From: Anaerolineae bacterium
GTDB lineage: Bacteria > Chloroflexota > Anaerolineae > B4-G1 > DUEL01
Reading direction: 5' to 3'
Assembly (NCBI GenBank): GCA_016926575.1
Contig: JAFGOJ010000289.1
Coordinates: 1 to 11,683, forward strand
DNA: 11,683 nt
The position numbers were made by a program, and so were the translations under genes. Positions 5,673 through 11,683 of the stretch are shown here, piece after piece (within the stretch, counting starts at the first letter, position 1; every line of letters begins with the position of its first letter). The notes beneath the pieces are model-generated. The model saw nothing but the letters and a program-made list of their open reading frames with translations, was not told the origin of the DNA and did not search any database.

Positions 5673-7028
5673 ATGACATCGATCCGCGCAGATATCGAAA
5701 CTCACCGCGAAGCGTACCTCGCGCGCCTGAAAGACCTCATCCGGCAACCCAGCATCTCCAGCCAGGGCACGGGCGTGGCCGAGACGTGCACGAAGCTGGC
5801 CGGACTGCTCGAAGACGCTGGTTTCCAGGTCGAGCGGGTCCCCACCGACGGCGCGGCGGTCATCCTGGCCCGCATGGCAGGCGACGCGCCGCAGAGCGTG
5901 CTCTTCTACAATCACTACGACGTCCAACCGGTGGACCCGCTGGAGCTGTGGGACAGCCCACCCTTCGAGCCGGCGCAGCGGGACGGGAAGCTGTACGGTC
6001 GCGGCGTGGCCGACAACAAGGGCGACATCGTCGCCCGGCTATGCGCCATCGAATCAACCCTGCGCACGCGGGGCCGCCTGCCGGTGAACCTGGTGTGGGC
6101 CATCGAAGGCGAAGAAGAGATCGGCAGCCTGCACCTCCACCAGTTCGTCGCGGCGCGGCAGGACGTGCTGCGCAACGTCGCGGGCTGCGTGTGGGAGGCC
6201 GGCGGGAAGAACGCCCGCGAGCGCTTCGAGATTGCGCTGGGGTGCAAGGGGCTGCTCTACGTGGAACTGGTCGCGCGGGGGGCCGACCGGGACCTCCATT
6301 CGGCGCTGGCAGCCATCGCCCCCAGCCCCGTGTGGCGGCTCCTGTGGGCGCTCGCCGGCCTCAAAGGGCCAGACGGGCAGGTGTGCGTCCCCGGCTTCCT
6401 CGACGACGTGCGCCCGATCTCCCCCGCCCAGCACGCCGCTCTCGCCGGTTGGGAGTATCCGGAGGAAGAAAACCGCACGTTGATGGGGCTAAGCGCATTT
6501 CTGGACGACCTGACAGGCCCGGCGCTGAAGGAAAGGCTCATCTTCGGCCCCACCTGCAACATCGACGGGTTCCACGCAGGCTACGGCGGCCCGGGCACCA
6601 AAACCGTGCTGCCCAACGAGGCGCGGGCCAAACTGGACTTCCGCCTGGTTCCCGACCAGCGCCCCGAGCACATCGTAGAATGCGTGCGCGCCCACCTGGA
6701 CGCCACGGGGTTCGAGGACGTCGAGATCGCCTGGTGGGAGGGGGAGGCCCCCGCCGCCGGCGACCCAGACCACCCCTTCGTGCAGACTGCCGCGCGGGTC
6801 GCCGGGCAGCTTTACGGCCATCCGCCCACGCTCCTGCCGATGATGGCCGGAACCGGGCCGGTGCACCTGTTGTGCGATCAGTTCGACGTGCCGGTGGTCA
6901 CAGCCGGCGTGGGCTACGCCGATTCACGCGCTCACGCGCCGAACGAAAATATCCGCCTCACCGACTTCTTCGAGGGGATCGAATACATCGCGGCGCTGAT
7001 CGAGGCGTTGGGAGAAAACGAACCGTAG
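5673..7028 (+). CDS. M20-family metallopeptidase (dipeptidase-like)
   Basis: This 451-residue protein belongs to the M20/M25/M40 di-zinc hydrolases (ArgE/DapE/CPG2/CNDP group), which cleave dipeptides or N-acyl amino acids. Expected ligands are present: H81 and D83 (NHYDVQP), the bridging D114 (GRGVADNKGD), the catalytic E148 and ligand E149 (EGEEEIGS), E175 (WEAGG) and H421 (SRAHAPNEN). Residues about 195-340 form the lid or dimerisation domain. Length is normal and there is no signal peptide, so it is probably cytoplasmic. The ATG at 5673 was chosen because AAAGGAG (5655-5661) precedes it by 11 bases; an in-frame ATG at 5631 lies inside the preceding gene and has no comparable site. The gene follows the metallophosphoesterase by 17 bases and probably shares its transcript. 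Exact substrate cannot be read from the sequence, but the active site looks complete. Confidence 0.93.
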   Translation: MTSIRADIETHREAYLARLKDLIRQPSISSQGTGVAETCTKLAGLLEDAGFQVERVPTDGAAVILARMAGDAPQSVLFYNHYDVQPVDPLELWDSPPFEPAQRDGKLYGRGVADNKGDIVARLCAIESTLRTRGRLPVNLVWAIEGEEEIGSLHLHQFVAARQDVLRNVAGCVWEAGGKNARERFEIALGCKGLLYVELVARGADRDLHSALAAIAPSPVWRLLWALAGLKGPDGQVCVPGFLDDVRPISPAQHAALAGWEYPEEENRTLMGLSAFLDDLTGPALKERLIFGPTCNIDGFHAGYGGPGTKTVLPNEARAKLDFRLVPDQRPEHIVECVRAHLDATGFEDVEIAWWEGEAPAAGDPDHPFVQTAARVAGQLYGHPPTLLPMMAGTGPVHLLCDQFDVPVVTAGVGYADSRAHAPNENIRLTDFFEGIEYIAALIEALGENEP

Positions 7029-7052
7029 GGGGCAGTATGCCGCGCCCCTACG
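7024..7052. terminator. Bidirectional terminator-like hairpin between convergent genes
   Basis: CGTAGGGG (7024-7031) and CCCCTACG (7045-7052) form a perfect 8-bp stem around a 13-base loop that can pair a little further. The TAG stop of the M20 gene (7026-7028) and the TAG stop of the leftward DUF420-like gene (7050-7048) both lie inside the arms. In the leftward direction the stem is followed by GTTCGTTTTC, a modest T-rich tract; in the rightward direction there is none. It therefore looks stronger as a terminator for the leftward operon. Confidence 0.5.
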
Positions 7053-7455
7053 CCAGATACCACAGCACGTAAATCGCCGTCCCGCCGACCACGGCCATCA
7101 ACCACATCGCCAGCGTCACCCGCATCAACCAGAACGTGCGGCGGGGCGGAAGCTTCTTCAACCAGTTCATGCGCACCACCGTGTACGTCATCAACAACTG
7201 GGTCAGCAGCCCCACGACCCCGTGCGCCGCCGGCGCGAAGGTATGCGGCACGTCCATCCGCCCCACCCCCAGCACGCCGAGCCATGCAGGGATCATCACC
7301 ACCAGCACCGGCAGCCAGTTGACGAACGTCGCCACTGCCATCACCCGGCAGTGGGAGGGGAAATCGCGCTTGCGCCCCATCAACCATGCCACCACTGCCG
7401 CCACACCCAGCCCAATCGACACAATCAGTGAGACCGTCGCCATTGTCATATTCAT
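7048..7455 (-). CDS. Four-helix membrane protein, DUF420-like
   Basis: This 135-residue protein is almost entirely membrane embedded, with hydrophobic segments near residues 7-26, 40-63, 75-94 and 107-133. Basic patches (GRKR at 27-30, LKKLPPRR at 99-106) lie between helices. Histidines H35 (in the HCRVM stretch), H71 and H78 lie near helix ends. The layout and the H-x-x-x-M start of helix 2 recall the DUF420 family, which is sometimes linked to cytochrome oxidase assembly; this is by memory and only moderately secure. The ATG at 7455-7453 has a strong GAGGAGGG site at 7468-7461, 5 bases away. It is the last gene of the leftward operon, 15 bases after the S51-like gene, and ends in the hairpin shared with the convergent M20 gene. 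Nothing in the sequence ties it functionally to ribonucleotide reduction. Confidence 0.85.
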   Translation of the reverse strand: MNMTMATVSLIVSIGLGVAAVVAWLMGRKRDFPSHCRVMAVATFVNWLPVLVVMIPAWLGVLGVGRMDVPHTFAPAAHGVVGLLTQLLMTYTVVRMNWLKKLPPRRTFWLMRVTLAMWLMAVVGGTAIYVLWYLA

Positions 7456-7470
7456 CGCATCCCTCCTCGA

Positions 7471-8145
7471 TCAGCGCGCCACCACGAACGTGATGTCGCC
7501 ATCCCCCCAGGTCTCCAACTGTGCCTCAGGTCCCAGCGCGAGCGCGAACCCGGCCGGGATACCGACGCCGTTCAGACCTGGGTAGGCCCGCAGCGCCGCC
7601 TGCAATACCGGCGCGCCTTCCGTACCCGCAAAATACGGCACGACCACGATCTGCTCGACCCACCCCAGGCCCGGCCCGCCGGCCGCCCCGACCGTCTCCC
7701 CCAGCACCCACGCTCCCAGCGCCGCCGCGCCCGCCCCGGCCCCCACTATGACCGCACCGATCTCGAAGGCGCGCGCCAGGCCGTCCAACGCCGGGCTTTC
7801 CCACAGCACCTGGGCCAGGTGCAGCGCGTCGCCATCGCCGATGTAGATCAGTCCGGCCTCCGACAAGAGCCGCACGTTCTCGGGGTCACGCGCATTGGAC
7901 GGGGAAAGGATCGGCACGACGTACCCCTGCGGTCCGCCCAGGTCGGCGTAGTAGTCTAGGAGCTCTTCCCCTTCAAATATGGAGCCGTTGGCGGTCGGGA
8001 GGTAGGCCACGGGCAGAGAGAAGTCGGCCAGAGCCAGCGCCCGGCCGTCCATCTCGCCCAACTCGCCGCGCCGCCAATTGCCCCCGCCGCCCAACACCAG
8101 CCACCCGCCACCCGAACGCCACTGCAAAGGACCCACTCGCGTCAT
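7471..8145 (-). CDS. Cyanophycinase/peptidase S51-like protein lacking the catalytic nucleophile
   Basis: This 224-residue protein has the fold signature of the cyanophycinase-like (peptidase S51, class I glutamine amidotransferase-like) group: an opening WLVLGGGGNW strand, a YLPTA strand, LIYIGDGDALHL (99-110) and the nucleophile-elbow segment AVIVGAGAGAAALG (131-144). In active relatives the elbow reads G-x-S-A-G-A, but here it is GAGAGA (135-140) with glycine at the serine position (G137). The downstream regions that usually carry catalytic His and Glu also look changed (VVPYFAGTEG, GVGIPAGFAL). It is probably a non-catalytic binding protein. Start: the ATG at 8145 lies one base after the nrdJ TAA stop, implying translational coupling; an in-frame GTG at 8166 inside nrdJ would add seven residues and is less likely. 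There is no signal peptide. The family call is moderate and the ligand is unknown. Confidence 0.82.
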   Translation of the reverse strand: MTRVGPLQWRSGGGWLVLGGGGNWRRGELGEMDGRALALADFSLPVAYLPTANGSIFEGEELLDYYADLGGPQGYVVPILSPSNARDPENVRLLSEAGLIYIGDGDALHLAQVLWESPALDGLARAFEIGAVIVGAGAGAAALGAWVLGETVGAAGGPGLGWVEQIVVVPYFAGTEGAPVLQAALRAYPGLNGVGIPAGFALALGPEAQLETWGDGDITFVVAR

Positions 8146-8146
8146 G

Positions 8147-11100
8147 TTAGCACTCACTATATCCACAAGAATAACAATGCCGGCACCCTTCCTCGTTGAT
8201 CAGCGTCGCGTGGCCGCACTCGGGGCACAAGTCGCCGGCGGAGAAGGGAGGCTGTTGCTGCGCCTCGGTGTTGTCGGCCGGGTCGATCCGCCCGAGATGC
8301 TCCTCCAGAATCTGCGCCACGCCGTCGGGCAGCGACCACACGCGAGCGCGTCCGAACCCCAGCGGCCGCCCGCCGCCGATGCCCTTCAACTGGTCGGCCA
8401 CCTGTTGCGTGCGCTCGGCGGGCGACAGAGGCGAGGGAATGCGCAGCGCGTAGGAAATCAACCGCCCAATCGCCTCGGAGACCGCTGCCGTGTCCGACCC
8501 GGCCTTGCCGACGTTCAGGAAGACCTCGAACGGTTCGCCGTCGCCATCGACGTTGATCGTGATGTAGGCCGTGCCGAGGGGCGTGCGCAGCCGGTAGGTG
8601 CGCCCGTCCAGCGCGTCGGGGCGCGGGCGGCGGATCAACGTCGCTGCTGATGGGTCGGATTTGGCCCGGCGCGTCTCCTCCGTCTCCAGCACCACCTGCT
8701 CGCGCGAGCCGGTGACGTAGACAGTCAGCCCTTTGCAGCCCAGGCGCCAGGCCAGCTCGAACGCGCGCGCCACGTCCTCGCGCGTCGCGCCGGCGGGGAA
8801 ATTGACCGTCTTGGAGATACTCGCGTCGACGAACGCCTGAAGCGTGGCCTGCATGCGGACGTGTTCCTCGACCGAGATGTCACCGGAGACAACGAACACG
8901 TCCCGCAACGCTGCCGGCACCGCTTCGATGCCTTGGCAGCTGCCCGTCACCAGCACCTGGCGCACGGCGCGCTCGCGTACCGCCGGAGCAAGCCCGGCCT
9001 GCTCCAACGCGCGCAAAAAGAGCGGGCTGACGTAGTCGAGCTCGACGTCCTGGCCGTCGTCCTTCATACGGCGGGTGTAGGCCAGCGCGAAGATCGGTTC
9101 GCAGCCATACGCCTCGACGCTGGCGACCGTCGCGGTGGTACCGGTGGGCGCGACCGTGGTCTGCGCCGCGTTGCGGATGCCGTGGCGGCGCAGGCCGTCG
9201 AGCACGGCGTTCCAGTCCAGCGGCGGGCGACCCCACGCGTCCAGTCGCTCGTAGGGCACCAACGGCTGAGGCGGGGTCCAGGTCACACGCGCGGGGTCGT
9301 AGACACTGCCGGCAATGGCGGGGAACGCGCCGCGCTGCTGCGCCAGGTCGATGCTGGCGAGCATCGCGTGGTAGCGGATGAATTCCATCATCTGCGCCGC
9401 CAGCTCCTGGCCCGCCGGGCTGCCGTATCGCACGCGCAGTTGGATCAGCGCGTCGCCCAGACCCATGATGCCCAGACCGATGCGGCGCGTGCGCAAGGCC
9501 GCCTCTTTCAACTGCGGCACGGCCGGGACGTAGGCATTGGCCTCGACCACGTCGTCGAGGAAGCGCACCGCCAGCTTCGTCGTCTCGCGCAACCCTTCCC
9601 AATCGAGCGCGGGGGGGGCGTCGTCACTCACGCGCACGTGCTGCGCCAGGTTGATCGAGCCCAGGCAGCAGTTTTCGTAGGGCAACAAAAATTGCTCGCC
9701 ACAGTTATGGACGAAAAACCCGTTCGCGTCAAAAGCGTGGCTACCGGGGACTTGAACATCGTAGACAGGCGACTTTCCCATTTTTTCAATGGCGACGACT
9801 GTGTCGACAAACCGCTCGCGGTTGATACGGCGGCGATACACACTCAATCTATCCGCAAGCCGGGACGCTTTTTCCGCATGGATAAACCCAATTCGATCAG
9901 AAAAACGCACCAGGTTATCCTTGCTTATGGCCAACTCATGCTGCGCTTTGTAGTCGTATTCTTTCATTCCTCCCTTGCCATCAGGAAGCAATCGACGCCC
10001 GGCTGCTCGCCGTTCCGTGTACAAAGTAGACACAACCCCCAATCGATGGAGCATGCGTTGCGCAGCTTGCAACATTTCCAGATCAGATTGAGCAAGACGC
10101 ACCGAAATCCCCTTATCCTGGTTCCCAATGACCGTACCGTCGGCATCGAACAAACCACATAGAAATCCGCAATGAAATCTACTGCCCGTACGTTCAATCT
10201 GCGGCGTAATGGTCTTTACCGATTCTGAAAGGCCATAGGAAACAGCAAGTTCGTATACCACTTTCAACGTTAGCCTAAACTCCCGCCGTTCCGGAACCGA
10301 CACAAATCCTCGAAAGTCAGCACGGCCGGGCAACTTAGAAACAATTTGCTCCACCTTGCGCCGGATAGACTCTGTTTCTGCGTCGGTGCCCCAAACGGAC
10401 AAAACAGCTTTTCCTATCGTAATGGTACCGTCGCCTACCAACAATCCCAGCAGGTATCCCTCTTCCCAATTTCCACGGCCTTCCCAGCAAGCGTCGCCGT
10501 GTTCGCCTAGAAGAACCCGGTCGCCTACTCCAAGCGATCTCACCGGACGCCACTCGGTTTCCACCGTTCTAGGCGTTACTCTGGTAGCCACCAAGAGGGG
10601 GTGGTCAAGAGTTACGGCAACAGAAAACCCCCGCTGTGTGCGAACCGCATAAACATCTTGAGTCCCTGTGGAAAAGAAACCTTTGGGAGTAGTGGATTGA
10701 AACTCGCCGTTCACCAGCAACCGGGTCATTTCTCCAACCATGTCTGCAACCTGGAGCGGTCCTTTCTCAGTAACGACCCAGGTTGTTCCCACAACGCAAG
10801 GATTAGTCGTCTCGTAGTTTCCCAAGTGCGGGCACGGGTTGTCCCGATTCGCCGCGTCGAGGAAGAGCATGCCCGGCTCGCCATTGCGGAACGCGCCATC
10901 GATGATGCGGTCGAAGACCTCTCGCGCGCGCACCGTGCGCCACGTCTGCCCATCCTGCGGATTGACCAGTGCGACGGCCTCATCCCGCGCCAGCGCCTCC
11001 ATGAACGCGTCGGTCATACCCACCGAGATGTTGAAATGGGTGATCGACTGCTCGTCCTGCTTACAAGCAATGAACTCTTCGATGTCGGGATGGTCGACGC

Positions 11101-11638
11101 GCAGGACGGCCATGTTCGCCCCACGCCGCGCTCCGCCCTGGCTGACGATCCCCGAGGCGGTGTCGAAGACGCGCAGGAATCCCACCGGACCGGTGGCCTT
11201 TCCGCCACTGGAGCGGACCAGCGCACCTTTCGGGCGCAGGTGCGAGAAGGAAAACCCATTCCCCCCGCCCGTCTGCTGCACCAGGGCCGCATCCCGCAGC
11301 GTCTGGAAGATGCCGTCGGAGGCGCGCCCCATGTCGTCGGAGATGGGCAGCACGAAGCAGGCCGCGAGCTGGCCCAGGGGCGTTCCGGCTCCGGTGAAGG
11401 TGGGCGAGTTGGGCAGGAAACGCAGGCCGGCGGTCAGGTCGAAGAAGCGCCGCGCGACCGATTCGACGTCGCCGTTCCACTGCGCCTCTACCCCCGCCAC
11501 GTGGCGTGCGACGCGCCAGAAGACCCCCGCCACGCTTTCCACCGGCGCGCCATCCGCCCCGCGCCGCACGTAACGCCGTTCGAGTACGCTCAGGGCATTG
11601 GGAGACAAGTGCATTTCAGATGCGGTTTCGTTCTCCAA
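8147..11638 (-). CDS. nrdJ: Adenosylcobalamin-dependent (class II) ribonucleotide reductase with intein
   Basis: NrdJ reduces ribonucleotides to deoxyribonucleotides using a B12-generated thiyl radical and needs no oxygen. The 1163-residue precursor contains a 365-residue intein (residues 281-645), so the mature enzyme has about 798 residues. Landmarks are LPNSPTFTGAGTP with redox C94 in the ACFVL stretch, the radical-site NPCGE split by the intein (N279, C646, E648), the redox partner C657 (11 residues after C646), GLGIMGLGD, APTGTTATV and GSCQGIEAV. A TSCPD domain covers about 1012-1068 and the tail has the zinc-ribbon-like CPEC...CRHCYSCGYSEC set with a terminal cysteine. The start is a TTG at 11638 with AAGGAG 6 bases upstream; the ATG at 11643 is out of frame and too close to that site. 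An internal ATG at codon 9 is the alternative. It is the first gene of the visible leftward operon. Its promoter lies beyond the window. Confidence 0.95.
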   Translation of the reverse strand: MENETASEMHLSPNALSVLERRYVRRGADGAPVESVAGVFWRVARHVAGVEAQWNGDVESVARRFFDLTAGLRFLPNSPTFTGAGTPLGQLAACFVLPISDDMGRASDGIFQTLRDAALVQQTGGGNGFSFSHLRPKGALVRSSGGKATGPVGFLRVFDTASGIVSQGGARRGANMAVLRVDHPDIEEFIACKQDEQSITHFNISVGMTDAFMEALARDEAVALVNPQDGQTWRTVRAREVFDRIIDGAFRNGEPGMLFLDAANRDNPCPHLGNYETTNPCVVGTTWVVTEKGPLQVADMVGEMTRLLVNGEFQSTTPKGFFSTGTQDVYAVRTQRGFSVAVTLDHPLLVATRVTPRTVETEWRPVRSLGVGDRVLLGEHGDACWEGRGNWEEGYLLGLLVGDGTITIGKAVLSVWGTDAETESIRRKVEQIVSKLPGRADFRGFVSVPERREFRLTLKVVYELAVSYGLSESVKTITPQIERTGSRFHCGFLCGLFDADGTVIGNQDKGISVRLAQSDLEMLQAAQRMLHRLGVVSTLYTERRAAGRRLLPDGKGGMKEYDYKAQHELAISKDNLVRFSDRIGFIHAEKASRLADRLSVYRRRINRERFVDTVVAIEKMGKSPVYDVQVPGSHAFDANGFFVHNCGEQFLLPYENCCLGSINLAQHVRVSDDAPPALDWEGLRETTKLAVRFLDDVVEANAYVPAVPQLKEAALRTRRIGLGIMGLGDALIQLRVRYGSPAGQELAAQMMEFIRYHAMLASIDLAQQRGAFPAIAGSVYDPARVTWTPPQPLVPYERLDAWGRPPLDWNAVLDGLRRHGIRNAAQTTVAPTGTTATVASVEAYGCEPIFALAYTRRMKDDGQDVELDYVSPLFLRALEQAGLAPAVRERAVRQVLVTGSCQGIEAVPAALRDVFVVSGDISVEEHVRMQATLQAFVDASISKTVNFPAGATREDVARAFELAWRLGCKGLTVYVTGSREQVVLETEETRRAKSDPSAATLIRRPRPDALDGRTYRLRTPLGTAYITINVDGDGEPFEVFLNVGKAGSDTAAVSEAIGRLISYALRIPSPLSPAERTQQVADQLKGIGGGRPLGFGRARVWSLPDGVAQILEEHLGRIDPADNTEAQQQPPFSAGDLCPECGHATLINEEGCRHCYSCGYSEC
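9704..10798 (-). mobile_element. LAGLIDADG homing-endonuclease intein in nrdJ
   Basis: The intein runs from C281 to N645 of the NrdJ precursor (365 residues) and interrupts the NP-CGE radical site. Splicing residues are intact: the nucleophile C281 (CVVGTTWVVTEKGP), the block B TLDH motif with T343 and H346, block F (VYDVQVPGSHAFDANG, 625-640), the penultimate H644, the terminal N645 and the first downstream residue C646. Two LAGLIDADG motifs, GYLLGLLVGDG (394-404) and GFLCGLFDADG (491-501), keep their acidic residues D403 and D500, so homing endonuclease activity is possible. Base composition is visibly richer in A and T than the surrounding nrdJ, consistent with recent horizontal arrival. 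Inteins at this ribonucleotide reductase site are known in other bacteria and archaea. Confidence 0.95.
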
Positions 11639-11644
11639 TCCATG

Positions 11645-11650
11645 CTCCTT
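11645..11650 (-). promoter_or_regulatory. AAGGAG ribosome binding site deciding the nrdJ TTG start
   Basis: The leftward strand reads AAGGAG at 11650-11645. An ATG starts only one base further on and opens a frame that stops after 17 codons. The in-frame TTG at 11638-11636 is 6 bases away, the ideal distance, so nrdJ most likely starts at TTG. Confidence 0.65.
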
Positions 11651-11653
11651 ACA

Positions 11654-11683
11654 GCGAATAGCGAATTAGGAATTGCGATTCGC
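11654..11683. repeat. Imperfect palindrome / heptamer-like repeat upstream of nrdJ
   Basis: GCGAAT (11654-11659) pairs with ATTCGC (11678-11683), and inner GC and AATT segments pair around an AGG loop, with one mismatch and one bulge. The same bases can be read as degenerate seven-base units of the GCGAATT type. It lies 3 bases upstream of the nrdJ ribosome binding site and reaches the window edge, so it may extend further. It could be a leader hairpin, an operator or a dispersed tandem repeat. Confidence 0.45.

Noticed and set aside
5786..7072. Long rightward open frame of 428 codons inside the M20 gene
   Set aside because: Arg/Pro/Gly-rich out-of-frame product with no recognisable domain, covering a well-supported peptidase.
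8146..8166. GTG start at 8166 for the S51-like gene
   Set aside because: It would overlap the end of nrdJ without a convincing ribosome binding site, whereas the ATG at 8145 lies one base after the nrdJ stop, a typical coupled start.
8861..10162. Rightward open frame of 433 codons antisense to nrdJ and its intein
   Set aside because: It crosses the intein boundary without respect for it, has no recognisable domain, and lies opposite a certain gene.
9704..10798. A free-standing homing endonuclease gene or an insertion breaking nrdJ
   Set aside because: The segment is in frame with both halves of NrdJ and has complete splicing motifs at both ends, so it is an intein rather than a disruption.

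Overview
The window looks like a GC-rich bacterial chromosome, most likely from the phylum Chloroflexota (an Anaerolineae-type lineage). This rests on three features recalled from that group: proline/threonine-rich extracellular linkers, a Chloroflexota-style pairing of an ECF sigma factor with an anti-sigma-like 'CLARYP' domain, and a B12-dependent ribonucleotide reductase with its TSCPD and zinc-ribbon tail. No 16S rRNA or other definitive marker is present, so this is an inference.

Layout. Positions 1-74 hold the 5' end of a leftward gene that runs off the window. It shares an intergenic region, with back-to-back sigma-70-like promoters, with a rightward OmpR/PhoB-type response regulator (301-1014). 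Next comes a very unusual 1086-residue protein (1122-4382) with its own promoter. It joins an ECF-sigma-like module, a complete histidine kinase core, an anti-sigma-like cytoplasmic segment, one membrane span, a FecR domain, and two cysteine-rich domains resembling TapA/YqxM, separated by a Pro/Thr stalk. Together with the response regulator it probably forms a two-component system whose sensor part lies C-terminal and outside the cell. A second rightward unit encodes a membrane-anchored metallophosphoesterase with an altered GNH motif (4486-5655) and an M20 metallopeptidase (5673-7028).

From the right edge a leftward operon runs toward these genes. It encodes class II ribonucleotide reductase NrdJ (8147-11638), interrupted by a 365-residue LAGLIDADG intein placed exactly before the radical cysteine. 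Next is a cyanophycinase/peptidase S51-like protein that has lost its nucleophile (7471-8145, starting one base after the nrdJ stop), then a four-helix membrane protein resembling DUF420 (7048-7455). The M20 gene and the DUF420-like gene converge, with only 19 bases between their stop codons, and both stops lie in the arms of one hairpin.

The strongest candidate for an undescribed system is the response regulator plus the sigma/kinase/anti-sigma/FecR/TapA-like fusion. It looks like an ECF sigma and membrane anti-sigma locus collapsed into one polypeptide with a histidine kinase inserted between the two halves. No RNA genes, CRISPR arrays or insertion sequences were seen. No gene-free stretch exceeds about 300 bases; the longest, 75-300, contains the divergent promoters.
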